This document shows positions 51,162-59,810 of a DNA stretch of 64,000 nt, piece after piece (positions within the stretch are counted from its first letter, which is position 1; each line of letters begins with the position of its first letter). The DNA is from Paractinoplanes rishiriensis (GTDB lineage Bacteria; Actinomycetota; Actinomycetes; Mycobacteriales; Micromonosporaceae): contig NZ_BOMV01000083.1 in assembly GCF_016862375.1 (NCBI RefSeq), positions 62,001-126,000 of the forward strand, read 5' to 3'. The position numbers and the translations under genes are program-made. The notes below the pieces were generated by a model, which was not told the origin of the DNA, ran no database searches, and saw only the letters and a program-made list of their open reading frames with translations.

Positions 51162-52175
51162 ATGCGCGAACTTCTGCGGCCGGTGATCGTGGCGCCGATG
51201 GCGGGTGGGCCGTCCACGCCGGAGCTGGTGAGCGGGGCGGCCGAGGCGGGAGCGGTCGGGTTCCTCGCGGCCGGCTACCTGGCGCCGGCGACGGTCGAGT
51301 CGCAGGTGCGCTCGGTCAGCGCGTCGGGTCACCCGTACGGCCTCAATGTCTTTGTGCCGGCGCCGCGCCCCGCCGATGTCCCGGCGCTGGAACGCTACCG
51401 GGAGGTGCTGCGGGCCGAGGCGGAACGGTACGAAGTGGACCTGCCCGCCCTGCGCCTCGACGACGACGATCACTTCGCCGCCAAGGTCGAGCTGGCCGTG
51501 ACCTACCGGGTGCCGATGGTCAGCTTCACCTTCGGCGTGCCCGACCGGTCGGTGATCCGTGCCCTGCGTGCCGCCGGCTGCGCGACTCTGGTGACCGTGA
51601 CATCGGCCGACGAGGCGCGACGGGCGCTGGCGGCCGGGCCCGACGCGCTGATCGCCCAGGCCGGCACCGCGGGCGGTCACTCGGCGACCACGAGCCCGGC
51701 ACATCATCGGGGCAAGACCAGAGCAAAAGACATTCTGGCGGCCGTACGCGCGACGACGGCGCTCCCGGTGATCGTGGCGGGCGGAGTGGCTTCCGCGCCG
51801 GACGTCGGCAGCCTGCTCGCCGAGGGTGCCGCCGCGGTCCAGTGCGGCACCGCGTTCCTGCTGGCCGACGAGGCCGCGACCCGCGCACCGCACCGCGCGG
51901 CGATCACCTCGGGCGCCTACCGGGAGACCGTCGTGACGCGCGCCTTCACGGGTCAGCCGGCGCGGGCCCTGCGCAACCGGTTCACCGACGCGTACTCCGC
52001 GGTGGCGCCGGTGGGTTATCCGGCCGTGCACCACCTCACCGCACCGATCCGGGCCGCCGCCGCGCGCCGGGGTGACGCCGGCGCGCTGAACCTGTGGGCC
52101 GGCACCGGGCACGCGCACACCCGCCCCGGTCCGGTCGCCACCCTGATCGCGAATCTGCTCGCGGAGCCGCGGTAA
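51162..52175 (+). CDS. Nitronate monooxygenase (2-nitropropane dioxygenase family)
   Basis: A 337-residue TIM-barrel flavoprotein. It has the N-terminal VIVAPMAGGPSTPELV, FMN/phosphate sites in IAQAGTAGGHSATT and VIVAGGVASAPDVGSLL, then EGAAAVQCGTAFLLADEAAT. It oxidises alkyl nitronates or related compounds using FMN and O2. The gene is divergent from the F420-type gene, and the pair may form a nitro-compound detoxification unit. Confidence 0.9.
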   Translation: MRELLRPVIVAPMAGGPSTPELVSGAAEAGAVGFLAAGYLAPATVESQVRSVSASGHPYGLNVFVPAPRPADVPALERYREVLRAEAERYEVDLPALRLDDDDHFAAKVELAVTYRVPMVSFTFGVPDRSVIRALRAAGCATLVTVTSADEARRALAAGPDALIAQAGTAGGHSATTSPAHHRGKTRAKDILAAVRATTALPVIVAGGVASAPDVGSLLAEGAAAVQCGTAFLLADEAATRAPHRAAITSGAYRETVVTRAFTGQPARALRNRFTDAYSAVAPVGYPAVHHLTAPIRAAAARRGDAGALNLWAGTGHAHTRPGPVATLIANLLAEPR

Positions 52176-52314
52176 ACCCGGAGCCGAGTCGGCTTTCCGG
52201 TTGCTGCCAACGGATCCGGCGGCAATCCTGCGATGAGCCGAGATCTGACAGGCGGCGCGTCGGACCGACGACGTTGGGCGCTATTGATCTAAATATCCGC
52301 ATACGTTCCGCTCT

Positions 52315-52337
52315 GGGCCCGGCACTCTGCCGGGCCC
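52315..52337 (+). promoter_or_regulatory. 5'-leader hairpin upstream of the serine protease
   Basis: GGGCCCGGCA (52315) and TGCCGGGCCC (52328) pair perfectly over 10 bases with a CTC loop. It ends a few bases before the AAGGGGGG ribosome-binding site, so it may stabilise the mRNA or tune translation, or act as an attenuator. Confidence 0.6.
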
Positions 52338-52351
52338 GCCAAGGGGGGAAC

Positions 52352-53338
52352 ATGCGACTCAGCTCAACGACGGGCCGGCTGCGCTCGGCGATCCTGGTCA
52401 GCGGGGCGGTGCTCGGCCTCGCGGTCGCCGGCATCGCGGGCCCAGCCACGGCGGCGCCCGCCGATCCGAACGCGGCCGTCGCCGACGACAAGGCACCGCC
52501 GCGCGCCGTGCAGGCCCTGGCGACGGCCGGGGGATCCGGCGTTTCGGGCACCGCCGGCACCGGCGAACTCTCGCCCGGCAAGTCACCCACCGTCACCGGC
52601 AAGGCGCCGGGCGGCCTCAACCAGACCGTGATCGGCGTCGACAGCCGGACCCGGGTGAACCCGACCACCACGTTCCCGACCAGCGCGATCGTGCAGATCA
52701 TCCGCACCGAGGGCACGACCACGTGGGGCTGTACCGGCTGGCTCTACGGCGCGAGCATCATCGCGACCGCGGGACACTGCGTGCACCCGGGCGGCGGGGC
52801 GGACGGCGGCGGGGGCAACGGCTTCTACCCGCGGGCCAACTTCACGATCATCCCGGCCCGCAACGGCGGCACCAACCCGTTCGGCACGTGCACGGCGACG
52901 CAGCTGCTCTCGGTCAACGGCTGGACCGTGAGCGGCAACGAGGGCAACGACTACGGCGCGATCCGGCTCAGTTGCGCCGCCGGTAACAGCACCGGCACGT
53001 TCGGCCTGTGGTGGCAGGGCGCCTCCCTGGCCGGCACCGCCACGACCGTGTCCGGCTACCCGTGCGACAAGACGTTCGGCGAGCAGTGGCGGCACGCCGG
53101 CATGACGGTCACGAACTCCCAGGCGCAGCAGGTCTTCTACCAGAACGACACGTTCGGCTGCCAGAGCGGCAGCCCGGTCTACCAGACCCGGGCGGCCGGC
53201 AGCTCGTTCTGCGTGGGCCAGTGCGTGATGGCGATTCACGCGTACGGCCTGCACGGTTCTTCGCCGCACTCGGCGAACAACCACGGCACCCGGATCACCG
53301 AGGCGGTCTTCAACAACCTGATCACCTGGCGCGGCTGA
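52352..53338 (+). CDS. Secreted trypsin-like serine protease (S1 family)
   Basis: A 328-residue pre-pro-protein with a signal peptide (cleavage probably after ATAA), a pro-region rich in Gly/Ala and a chymotrypsin-fold domain. The catalytic residues are visible as TAGHC (His), GNDYGAIRL (Asp) and GCQSGSPV (Ser). Several Cys pairs suggest disulfides. The fold resembles glutamyl-endopeptidase-like S1B proteases. A strong leader hairpin and ribosome-binding site precede the ATG at 52352. Confidence 0.88.
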   Translation: MRLSSTTGRLRSAILVSGAVLGLAVAGIAGPATAAPADPNAAVADDKAPPRAVQALATAGGSGVSGTAGTGELSPGKSPTVTGKAPGGLNQTVIGVDSRTRVNPTTTFPTSAIVQIIRTEGTTTWGCTGWLYGASIIATAGHCVHPGGGADGGGGNGFYPRANFTIIPARNGGTNPFGTCTATQLLSVNGWTVSGNEGNDYGAIRLSCAAGNSTGTFGLWWQGASLAGTATTVSGYPCDKTFGEQWRHAGMTVTNSQAQQVFYQNDTFGCQSGSPVYQTRAAGSSFCVGQCVMAIHAYGLHGSSPHSANNHGTRITEAVFNNLITWRG

Positions 53339-53427
53339 GGTGAGCCGGTGGCCGGGCCGCTCGGAACCGGCCCGGCCACCGGCGCGTCCGATCGGAACGC
53401 TCACCCCCCAACCTTGAGGAGTACGCC

Positions 53428-53829
53428 GTGCGGACGCCACGCCCGATGATGATCGCCCTGCTGGCCGCCGTCCCGCTCCTGCTGGGCGCCGGCTGGATGA
53501 TCGCGGCCGGCGGCGACACGCCGGTCTCCGACTCCGACCCACCCGGCCCACCGGCCGGCGGAAAGTCCGTGATCGGCACGGTGGCGGGCGTCGTGGCCCG
53601 TCCCGACGGCAGCCCGGTGCCCGGCGCGAACGTACAGGTGACATCGCTGGACAACCCCCAGGTCCCGGTACCGGAGATCGGCGTGATGACCGGAACGGAC
53701 GGCCGCTACGTGTGGAGCTTGCGCGGAGGCCGCTACGAACTGAAGGTCGCGGCCGACAGCGCCACCGCCACCGGCACGACGACGGTAAAAGCCGGCCAGT
53801 CCGTCACCCTCAACCTGACACTGGGCTGA
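53428..53829 (+). CDS. Secreted carboxypeptidase-regulatory-like domain protein
   Basis: A 133-residue protein with an N-terminal membrane helix or signal and a single Ig-like CarboxypepD_reg domain: GTVAGVVARPDGSPVPGANV, then TGTDGRYVWSLRGGRYELKV. It is a likely surface adhesion or spacer domain. It follows the protease gene and may share its transcript. GTG at 53428 has GAGGAG eight bases upstream. Confidence 0.75.
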   Translation: MRTPRPMMIALLAAVPLLLGAGWMIAAGGDTPVSDSDPPGPPAGGKSVIGTVAGVVARPDGSPVPGANVQVTSLDNPQVPVPEIGVMTGTDGRYVWSLRGGRYELKVAADSATATGTTTVKAGQSVTLNLTLG

Positions 53830-53879
53830 CCGTAGTTCGTCACAGTGGCCATTACCGTGTAGGCGCTATGGGAGCCGTC

Positions 53880-56800
53880 ATGGGTATAGCTATTGATCAA
53901 CGCGTCGTCACAACGCTCGGCACGATGCACGGAATCCAAATCGTCACGGCACGGACTTCGGAGCCGTGGCGGTTATCCCTGGATGCCCTCGTCGTATCGG
54001 CCGGCCCGGCAGGGGGCTTCGGTGGTCTGGGTGCCGCGATGCAGGGCGCACACCCGCAGGCTCGTTGGAAATCGCTCGATCTGACCAGGGTCTCGCCCGA
54101 TCATCCCTTGAGCATCGACATCCCCAGACAAAAGAAGGCGCTTGTTGTCAGCGCCAGCACACAGGACACGATCCGCGTCTTCGTGGTGAGCGTGCACGAA
54201 ACGCGCGGCGTCGCCGCGATAGCAGGTGACGGGCCCGCCACCCTCGACGGCGTCCGGCGCGCCACCACGGCCGCGTTACGAGCCGCTACGGCGCATGGAG
54301 CAAAGGTCGTCGGACTGCCGCTGCTGGGATCCGGTGTCCTCGGTCTGCCGACCGGCGACGTCGCGGCGACCATCCTGACCTCGGTCGAGGCAGTGATGCG
54401 TACGGTTGCACCGGCTCACCGTCCGAATGGCATCGCCTTTGTATGCCTCAACAAGCTGGGCGCGAATGCGGTCCACCGGGCCTGGGGCCACCACGAATTG
54501 ATCGAAAGAGCGCGCCGGCAGACGCTGGAAATCGGTCCGCTGAGGGCACAGGCCGCGGATGTCGGACTTACGGTCGATCAGTTGGCGGAGCTGCTCGACC
54601 GGCCGGACGAGGAGGAGTGGCAACTCTGCATCGGTGACCTGGCGCGTTTGCGGAAGATCGAGGCTGAACTGGACAGGAGTCATACCGAAAGCTCAGCCGA
54701 ACCGGATTCGATCAGCCGCGCCCGGTCGGCGGCACAACGCGACCTTGTGCAGTCACTGGTGGACACAGTCATGACGCCGCGGATTCGCCTAGCGGTGACG
54801 GAGCGACAACACGACCGTGCTCGGGTCGAGGACCGCCAATCGCGTCGTGCGCAGTTCCGCCGGCCGTTACCACACACCGACACGAGCAGGCTCCGCTTGA
54901 CGCCGGACAGCGAGGCGGTCGTCGGCACCAACGCTCGCCGCGAGGTCATGGACTTGATCGACGCGAGCCGGTCGCGTCGGGCCAGCGTCGGGGTGGCGGG
55001 TCCCCGCGGCTGCGGAAAGAGCACCCTGCTGAAGGATGCCTATGACCACTGGACCACGCATGGCATCCGCATTCTGGTTCCGGCGCCGACAAGCTACGCG
55101 TCTCGCGAGTTTCTGCTGCACCTTTACAGCAAGGTTTGTGCGGAGGTCCTGGAACGCGATCCCGCCGCGCGTTCGAAGGCTGACTCGCGGCCGGCCGCGA
55201 CCCGGTCAATCAGCCTCGCCAGTCTCGTGGTTCTGCCGCTCACCGTCCTGGTGGCTGGGATCGGCGTCATCACAGCGGTCGCCCTAGCAGGGTGGACCGC
55301 TACCCCGACGGGCTACGCGGCGATGGGCCTCACCGTGATCGCCATCTCGTGCATCCTCCTGCTCCTCATCCGTCTCCCGGCGGATCGCCCGGAAAGGGAC
55401 CAGGCGGATTCGGGGTGGAGGTGGCGGTGGACATTTCCCAGCGCGAACCGGCTACTGCTGACCACTACGACCTGTGGCGGCATGGCGCTCATTGCGCCGT
55501 TAGGCGTACTGACCGCACGTCAGCTAACCGGCGCCATTCTCTCCATTGCAGCCGTCGGCACGAGTGTGTTCGTGCCGATTCGGACGTCCGGCGCGCCTCC
55601 CCGTTCAGGCTCCATCGATCAGATGGCGCAGGCTCGCCAAGCAACCGCGACCAGGGCAATCGCTGCGGCTCAACTGACGACGTTGCTGGCCGGCGGGGTT
55701 TTGCTTTGGTTGCCCGCAAACATCGAACTTCCACCCGCCGCGATCGCGGGTGCCGTGCTCACCAGCGCCGGCTGCACTGCGTTGATCATCGGGGGACGTT
55801 GGTACAAACGCATCACACAAGCTTCTCGGACATCCGAGGCTGTCTCCCAGGACGCGCACACCAGGCGGGCGGAGTGCGACCTTGCGCGTATCCGCACCCA
55901 GACAACGGTGATGTCGGGCTGGACGAACTCGATAAAGGCAGCGGCGCCGACTTGGCTACCGTTCGGCGCCAGTGTCGGAATGAGCGGGGGTACCAGCGAG
56001 GCCGACCTGCCGCTTGGCGTCCCGGACATCGTCGAAGGCATCAGGACGTTGCTCCCCTCGCGTGGACCCGCTCTGGTAGCCATCGACGAATTGGACAAGA
56101 TCGAATCGGTGGAGAAGGCCCGAGATTTTCTCAATGAGATCAAGGGCATCATGGACGCCGACCGCTGCTATTTCCTGGTGTCCATGTCCGAGGACGCTAT
56201 CGGCAGCTTCGAGCGCCGTGGTCTGCCTTTCCGGGACGTCTTCGACAGCGCATTCGACGAAGTCGTACGCGCGCCACATTTACATGCAGCCGAGGGATTC
56301 CGCCTGCTCGGAAGCCGAGTTGACGATCTCCCGCTGCAGTACGGTGCGCTCGCCTTCTGCCAATCCGGCGGCCTGCCCCGCGATCTGGTGCGGGCCGTCG
56401 GCCGCATGCTGGCATTACCGTCTGCGGCCGGGCCACCATCGCTGGCTGAGGTAGCTCACCAGGTTGTGCATCGGGACCTGAGCGGCAAGGCGGAGGCGGT
56501 GGTGGCGGCGATCAAGTCGATCACTCTGGAACCGGAGGTATCGTCCGTCCTCCGCGTTCTCCGGACTCTCGACACGTGCGATACCGCGGATCGGTCACGG
56601 TGCATTCTGGCTGCCGACTGGCTGGACCACGTTGAACTGCTGACGCCACTGTTGGGCGTGGCGCAGGACGACATACCGCAACGTCGTGATCTCCAACGCC
56701 TCGCTGTCGAGCTGCTTGGATATGCCTACTACTGCCGAACCCTTCTCGAAATCTTCGTCGCGGACACTGACAGTCAGGTCGACGCGCTGACGACCGCAGT

Positions 56801-56984
56801 GAACGACGAGGACGGACGCACGTTGGACCGGCTTGCGCACATTCGGCAGACCTTCATGATCAACACCTCAGTCGCTTGGGAAATGCTCAGTACGCTCCGA
56901 ACGGACACGAAGCTGCGGCCTTATTCGCTACCTACGCCCCTGATTGCCTGCGCCACCTCCGCGCCGTCGGCAACATCAACATAG
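53880..56984 (+). CDS. Macro-like domain fused to a membrane-embedded KAP-type P-loop NTPase
   Basis: A 1034-residue protein. Residues about 20-185 look like a macro (ADP-ribose-binding) domain: DALVVSAGPAGGFGGLG near the start and AKVVGLPLLGSGVLGLPTGD late. A linker with helices follows, then Walker A GPRGCGKST (374-382). About six membrane helices lie between residues 443 and 640, and Walker B follows as ALVAIDELDK (Asp736). The order Walker A, membrane helices, Walker B matches KAP NTPases, which sit on the inner face of the membrane and are often linked to phage defence. ATG 53880 is chosen because GGGAG lies eight bases upstream. Five TTA Leu codons (53973, 54276, 54867, 55500, 56415) and lower GC suggest transfer. 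The last residues come from a repeated sequence. Confidence 0.75.
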   Translation: MGIAIDQRVVTTLGTMHGIQIVTARTSEPWRLSLDALVVSAGPAGGFGGLGAAMQGAHPQARWKSLDLTRVSPDHPLSIDIPRQKKALVVSASTQDTIRVFVVSVHETRGVAAIAGDGPATLDGVRRATTAALRAATAHGAKVVGLPLLGSGVLGLPTGDVAATILTSVEAVMRTVAPAHRPNGIAFVCLNKLGANAVHRAWGHHELIERARRQTLEIGPLRAQAADVGLTVDQLAELLDRPDEEEWQLCIGDLARLRKIEAELDRSHTESSAEPDSISRARSAAQRDLVQSLVDTVMTPRIRLAVTERQHDRARVEDRQSRRAQFRRPLPHTDTSRLRLTPDSEAVVGTNARREVMDLIDASRSRRASVGVAGPRGCGKSTLLKDAYDHWTTHGIRILVPAPTSYASREFLLHLYSKVCAEVLERDPAARSKADSRPAATRSISLASLVVLPLTVLVAGIGVITAVALAGWTATPTGYAAMGLTVIAISCILLLLIRLPADRPERDQADSGWRWRWTFPSANRLLLTTTTCGGMALIAPLGVLTARQLTGAILSIAAVGTSVFVPIRTSGAPPRSGSIDQMAQARQATATRAIAAAQLTTLLAGGVLLWLPANIELPPAAIAGAVLTSAGCTALIIGGRWYKRITQASRTSEAVSQDAHTRRAECDLARIRTQTTVMSGWTNSIKAAAPTWLPFGASVGMSGGTSEADLPLGVPDIVEGIRTLLPSRGPALVAIDELDKIESVEKARDFLNEIKGIMDADRCYFLVSMSEDAIGSFERRGLPFRDVFDSAFDEVVRAPHLHAAEGFRLLGSRVDDLPLQYGALAFCQSGGLPRDLVRAVGRMLALPSAAGPPSLAEVAHQVVHRDLSGKAEAVVAAIKSITLEPEVSSVLRVLRTLDTCDTADRSRCILAADWLDHVELLTPLLGVAQDDIPQRRDLQRLAVELLGYAYYCRTLLEIFVADTDSQVDALTTAVNDEDGRTLDRLAHIRQTFMINTSVAWEMLSTLRTDTKLRPYSLPTPLIACATSAPSATST

Positions 56985-56985
56985 A
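56945..56985. repeat. 41-bp direct repeat, left copy
   Basis: This matches 57585-57625 with two mismatches. It forms the last 13 codons and stop of the macro/KAP gene. The two copies are exactly 640 bases apart. Confidence 0.85.
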
Positions 56986-57050
56986 GCCGTTTCATCGTGA
57001 CGTAGCCGGTCACAGGCAGGGCGGCGGCCCAGGTGTCGACATAGGACGAA

Positions 57051-57119
57051 GCTCCCGGTAAGACAGCAGTCGACCAAGATCCGATGCCCCAACCGGGAGC
57101 CTCGCTGCGCTGTCTTACC
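57051..57119 (+). repeat. Interleaved inverted repeats at the transposase start
   Basis: GCTCCCGG (57051) pairs with CCGGGAGC (57093), and GGTAAGACAGC (57057) pairs with GCTGTCTTACC (57109). Because the arms alternate, the two stems interlock like an H-type pseudoknot or compete. They mark the 5' end of the IS remnant. Confidence 0.6.
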
Positions 57120-57625
57120 CTGCCGCGATTCCGCTGTCCACCCGAACCCTGAACCACCTCGCCGGCCTCATCCGCAAGCACCGTGTCCAGCGCCGATCCC
57201 GCTGGCGACGCCTCGACCCCGGCCGCCAGGCCCTGCTCGCCCTGGCCCACCTGCGCAACGGCGACACCTACACCCGCCTGGCCCACGGTTTCGAGATCGG
57301 CACAGCCACCGCCTGGCGCTACGTCCGCGAGGCCGTCGACCTACTCGCCGCGACCTGCGACGACCTGGACACCGCGATGACACGGATCCGCGCCCTGGCG
57401 TACGCGATCCTCCACGGCACCCTGAACCCGATCGACCGGGTCGCCGATCAGAAGCCCTACTACTACTCCGGCAAACACCGCCGCCGCGGCGCGCCCACCG
57501 AAACCCGTCAACCGCGCCCACGCCCGCGGCGAACGCGCCAAACGCCACCCTCAAACCTGGAAAGTCCTGGTCAAGCTGCGCTGCTGCCCGCGCCACCTCC
57601 GCACCGTCGGCAACATCAACATAGA
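57084..57625 (+). mobile_element. IS5-like transposase remnant (HTH_Tnp_4/DDE_4 type), decayed
   Basis: The frame reading AALSYPAAIPLSTRTLNHLA, then RWRRLDPGRQALLALAHLRN, is the usual N-terminal HTH of this transposase group. The first catalytic position is changed: the family's LDGTL reads LHGTL at 57409-57423, so the Asp of the DDE triad is His. After PYYYSGKHRRRG the middle of the catalytic domain is missing. The C-terminal part (VNRAHARGERAKRH and KVLVKLRCCPRH) is in another frame. The remnant ends within the right copy of the 41-bp repeat. It cannot transpose on its own. Confidence 0.75.
57585..57625. repeat. 41-bp direct repeat, right copy
   Basis: Near-identical to 56945-56985 (two mismatches). 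It forms the apparent end of the transposase remnant. Confidence 0.85.
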
Positions 57626-57634
57626 TGACCTCCG

Positions 57635-58384
57635 TCACGGGCGGCGGAAGACCAGCAGTTCGTTGGTTTCGTGTTGTGGGCCGTCGTCGAGGGTGGGCAG
57701 CGCCGCCTCGATCCGGGCGAAACCCTCCTCGACGACCTCACGACTCAGGAGTTCGAAGACCGACACGGATCGCAGCCGCAGGCGGTCGACGTCCTCGGAC
57801 AGCGACGACGAGCGTTGCCAGGTGACCTCGTCGCGGGCGATGAACTGCCAGCCGGCACCGGTGAAGTCGGACCGCACCTCCACCTCGGGTCGGAACTGGG
57901 CCCGGTCGGCCTCGCGCCACTCCGGGACCACGCGGAACCACCAGGTGTCGGGCATCCGGTCGGCGAAGTTCACCTGGACGAAGACGGTGCCGCCCGGCTT
58001 GACCACCCGGCGCAGCTCTCGGGCGGCGCGGGCGGGGTCAGAGACGTGGTGCCAGACGAAGAACAGCAGGGCCGCGTCGCAGGAGGCGTCCGGGAGCGGG
58101 ATCTGCTCGGCGGAGCCGGCGGCGTAGGTGACGGCGGGGTGGGCCACCGCCTGGGCCCGCATCCGGTCCGACGGTTCGATGCCGTGCACCGGGCCGCCGA
58201 ACGCGCCGGCCAGCGCGGGGGTCATCCGGCCGGTGCCGGACCCCAGGTCGAGCCAGGTCAGCGGGCGGGCCGGCGGCAGGTGGCGGGCGAACGCCGTCAT
58301 CCAGGTGTCGCGGGCCCCGGGTGACATCCGGCGGCCGGCGGCGTAGACGGCGTGCAGGCGTTCGTCGTAGTCGATCGTTCCCAT
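57635..58384 (-). CDS. SAM-dependent class I methyltransferase
   Basis: A 249-residue methyltransferase. Motif I is LDLGSGTGRMTPALAGAF (about residues 45-62), an acidic GIEPSDRM follows, and SAEQIPLPDASCDAALLFFV is the post-II strand. The C-terminal half (WWFRVVPEWREADRAQFRPE) should form the acceptor site. The acceptor is unknown. It starts two bases after the stop of the next upstream gene, so both are one operon. Confidence 0.85.
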   Translation of the reverse strand: MGTIDYDERLHAVYAAGRRMSPGARDTWMTAFARHLPPARPLTWLDLGSGTGRMTPALAGAFGGPVHGIEPSDRMRAQAVAHPAVTYAAGSAEQIPLPDASCDAALLFFVWHHVSDPARAARELRRVVKPGGTVFVQVNFADRMPDTWWFRVVPEWREADRAQFRPEVEVRSDFTGAGWQFIARDEVTWQRSSSLSEDVDRLRLRSVSVFELLSREVVEEGFARIEAALPTLDDGPQHETNELLVFRRP

Positions 58385-58386
58385 GG

Positions 58387-59247
58387 TCAGCCGGGCTCCT
58401 CGAGCAGACCGAGCGCCATCAGGTCGTCGGTCGGGTCCATGACCGTGCAGGTGCCGAACGACGTGAAGATGGCCCGGGCCCGCGCGCCCCGCTCCGGTGA
58501 CCAGGACCGGATCGCCGCCGCCAGGCCGGGCGCGTAATCCTCGCACAGGCGGCCGGCCACCACCGCCGGTGCGGCGCCGTCGGCCAGGTCGGCGGCGGCC
58601 AGCAGGATGTTGAGGAAGCCGTGGTGCTCGACGCCGGTCTTGCGGTTGGTGTGGCGGACCGCGCGGTGCAGGCCGGCCGTGCACTTCACCGCCACCGAGC
58701 GCTCGGCGCAGGCGTACAGGGTTTCGGCCAGTTCCTCGGGGCTGGGGAACAGCTCGGCGCGCGGGCCGCCGGTGCGCAGCTTGGCCCGGTAGCGGGTGCC
58801 GGCCAGCACGTCGAGCACGTCGTCCCTGGTCTCGGTGCGCGGCAGTTCGACCGACGCGGTGTGCAGGTCGGGGACGTCGGCCAGGGCCCGGACCGCGGTC
58901 ACGGCGGCGCGCGCGTCGGCGGCCACCGGCAGTTCCACCGCGGCCAGCCGGACGCAGGGATGGGCCGCGATGCGCGCCGCGGCGGCCGGCAGTTCGCCGG
59001 GGGCGGCCAGCAGGGCCAGATCGAGCGGTTCGCCGTCGTCGACGTACGGGAAAAGCGACTCCAACCGCGCGGTCGGCACCACCAGCGGGCCCACCACGCT
59101 GCCCAGACGGCTGCGCAGCAGCCGGTGCGCGGAGATCGCCTCCGCCATCGTGACGCCGCCGGGTGGCAGCAGGGACGCGTCGTCGAAGAAGCCGCCGAAG
59201 AACAGCCCCGGAACCAGCGCCGGCGGGTGGTGCGTCACAGACTTCAA
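58387..59247 (-). CDS. Conserved actinobacterial protein of unknown function (286 aa)
   Basis: A 286-residue soluble protein. Landmarks include FFDDASLLPPGGVTMAEAIS near the start, VKCTAGLHRAVRHTNRKTGV near residue 190 and a C-terminal TCTVMDPTDDLMALG. The spacing of repeated beta-alpha segments suggests a TIM-barrel-like fold, but I recognise no family or catalytic motif. It is probably co-expressed with the methyltransferase, and its start is ATG 59247. Confidence 0.65.
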   Translation of the reverse strand: MKSVTHHPPALVPGLFFGGFFDDASLLPPGGVTMAEAISAHRLLRSRLGSVVGPLVVPTARLESLFPYVDDGEPLDLALLAAPGELPAAAARIAAHPCVRLAAVELPVAADARAAVTAVRALADVPDLHTASVELPRTETRDDVLDVLAGTRYRAKLRTGGPRAELFPSPEELAETLYACAERSVAVKCTAGLHRAVRHTNRKTGVEHHGFLNILLAAADLADGAAPAVVAGRLCEDYAPGLAAAIRSWSPERGARARAIFTSFGTCTVMDPTDDLMALGLLEEPG

Positions 59248-59325
59248 CCTCCAGACGTACGGGTGATCGAGCCTTACTCACGAGGGCGTCCGGAATCTAG
59301 ATCGCAAACGCGTACGTTTAACGGC

Positions 59326-59781
59326 ATGACCTTCGATGCCCGAAACGGGACCCGCGGCGCCTGGCAACCGCGTGGATGGGTGTTGCGGCTGGCCAACCGG
59401 CTGGCCATGCGCCGGGTGCGAGCCGGCCGGACGTTCATCGCGGGGATGAACGGGCTGATCCTGACCACCGTGGGGCGCAGGACCGGGGCCGAGCGGCAGT
59501 CCCCACTGAGCTGGTTCCCCGGCCCGGACGGCAGCTGGCTGATCGTGGCCTCGGCGGGCGGCGCACCCGGAAATCCGGCGTGGTATTACAACCTCAAGGC
59601 AAACCCCGAGCGGGTACGCATCACCGTGGCCGGCGACACGATCGACGTCACCGCTGCTCAGCTGCACGGCGCCGAGCTGGCGGCGGCCTGGGAGACGATT
59701 GTCGCGGCGGCACCGAGGTTCGCCGAATACCGGGCCAGGACCGACCGGGAGATCCCGGTGATCGGGCTGAGCCGCCGATAA
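59326..59781 (+). CDS. Deazaflavin-dependent nitroreductase-family protein
   Basis: A 151-residue DDN-family split barrel, a second such protein in the window. ILTTVGRRTGAERQSPLSWF and ASAGGAPGNPAWYYNLKANP are the F420-binding signatures. It may use F420H2 for quinone or nitro reduction. The ATG at 59326 has no clear ribosome-binding site. It is divergent from the 286-residue gene. Confidence 0.85.
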   Translation: MTFDARNGTRGAWQPRGWVLRLANRLAMRRVRAGRTFIAGMNGLILTTVGRRTGAERQSPLSWFPGPDGSWLIVASAGGAPGNPAWYYNLKANPERVRITVAGDTIDVTAAQLHGAELAAAWETIVAAAPRFAEYRARTDREIPVIGLSRR

Positions 59782-59810
59782 TCGGTGCGGCGACCGGACA
59801 TGATGGGATC

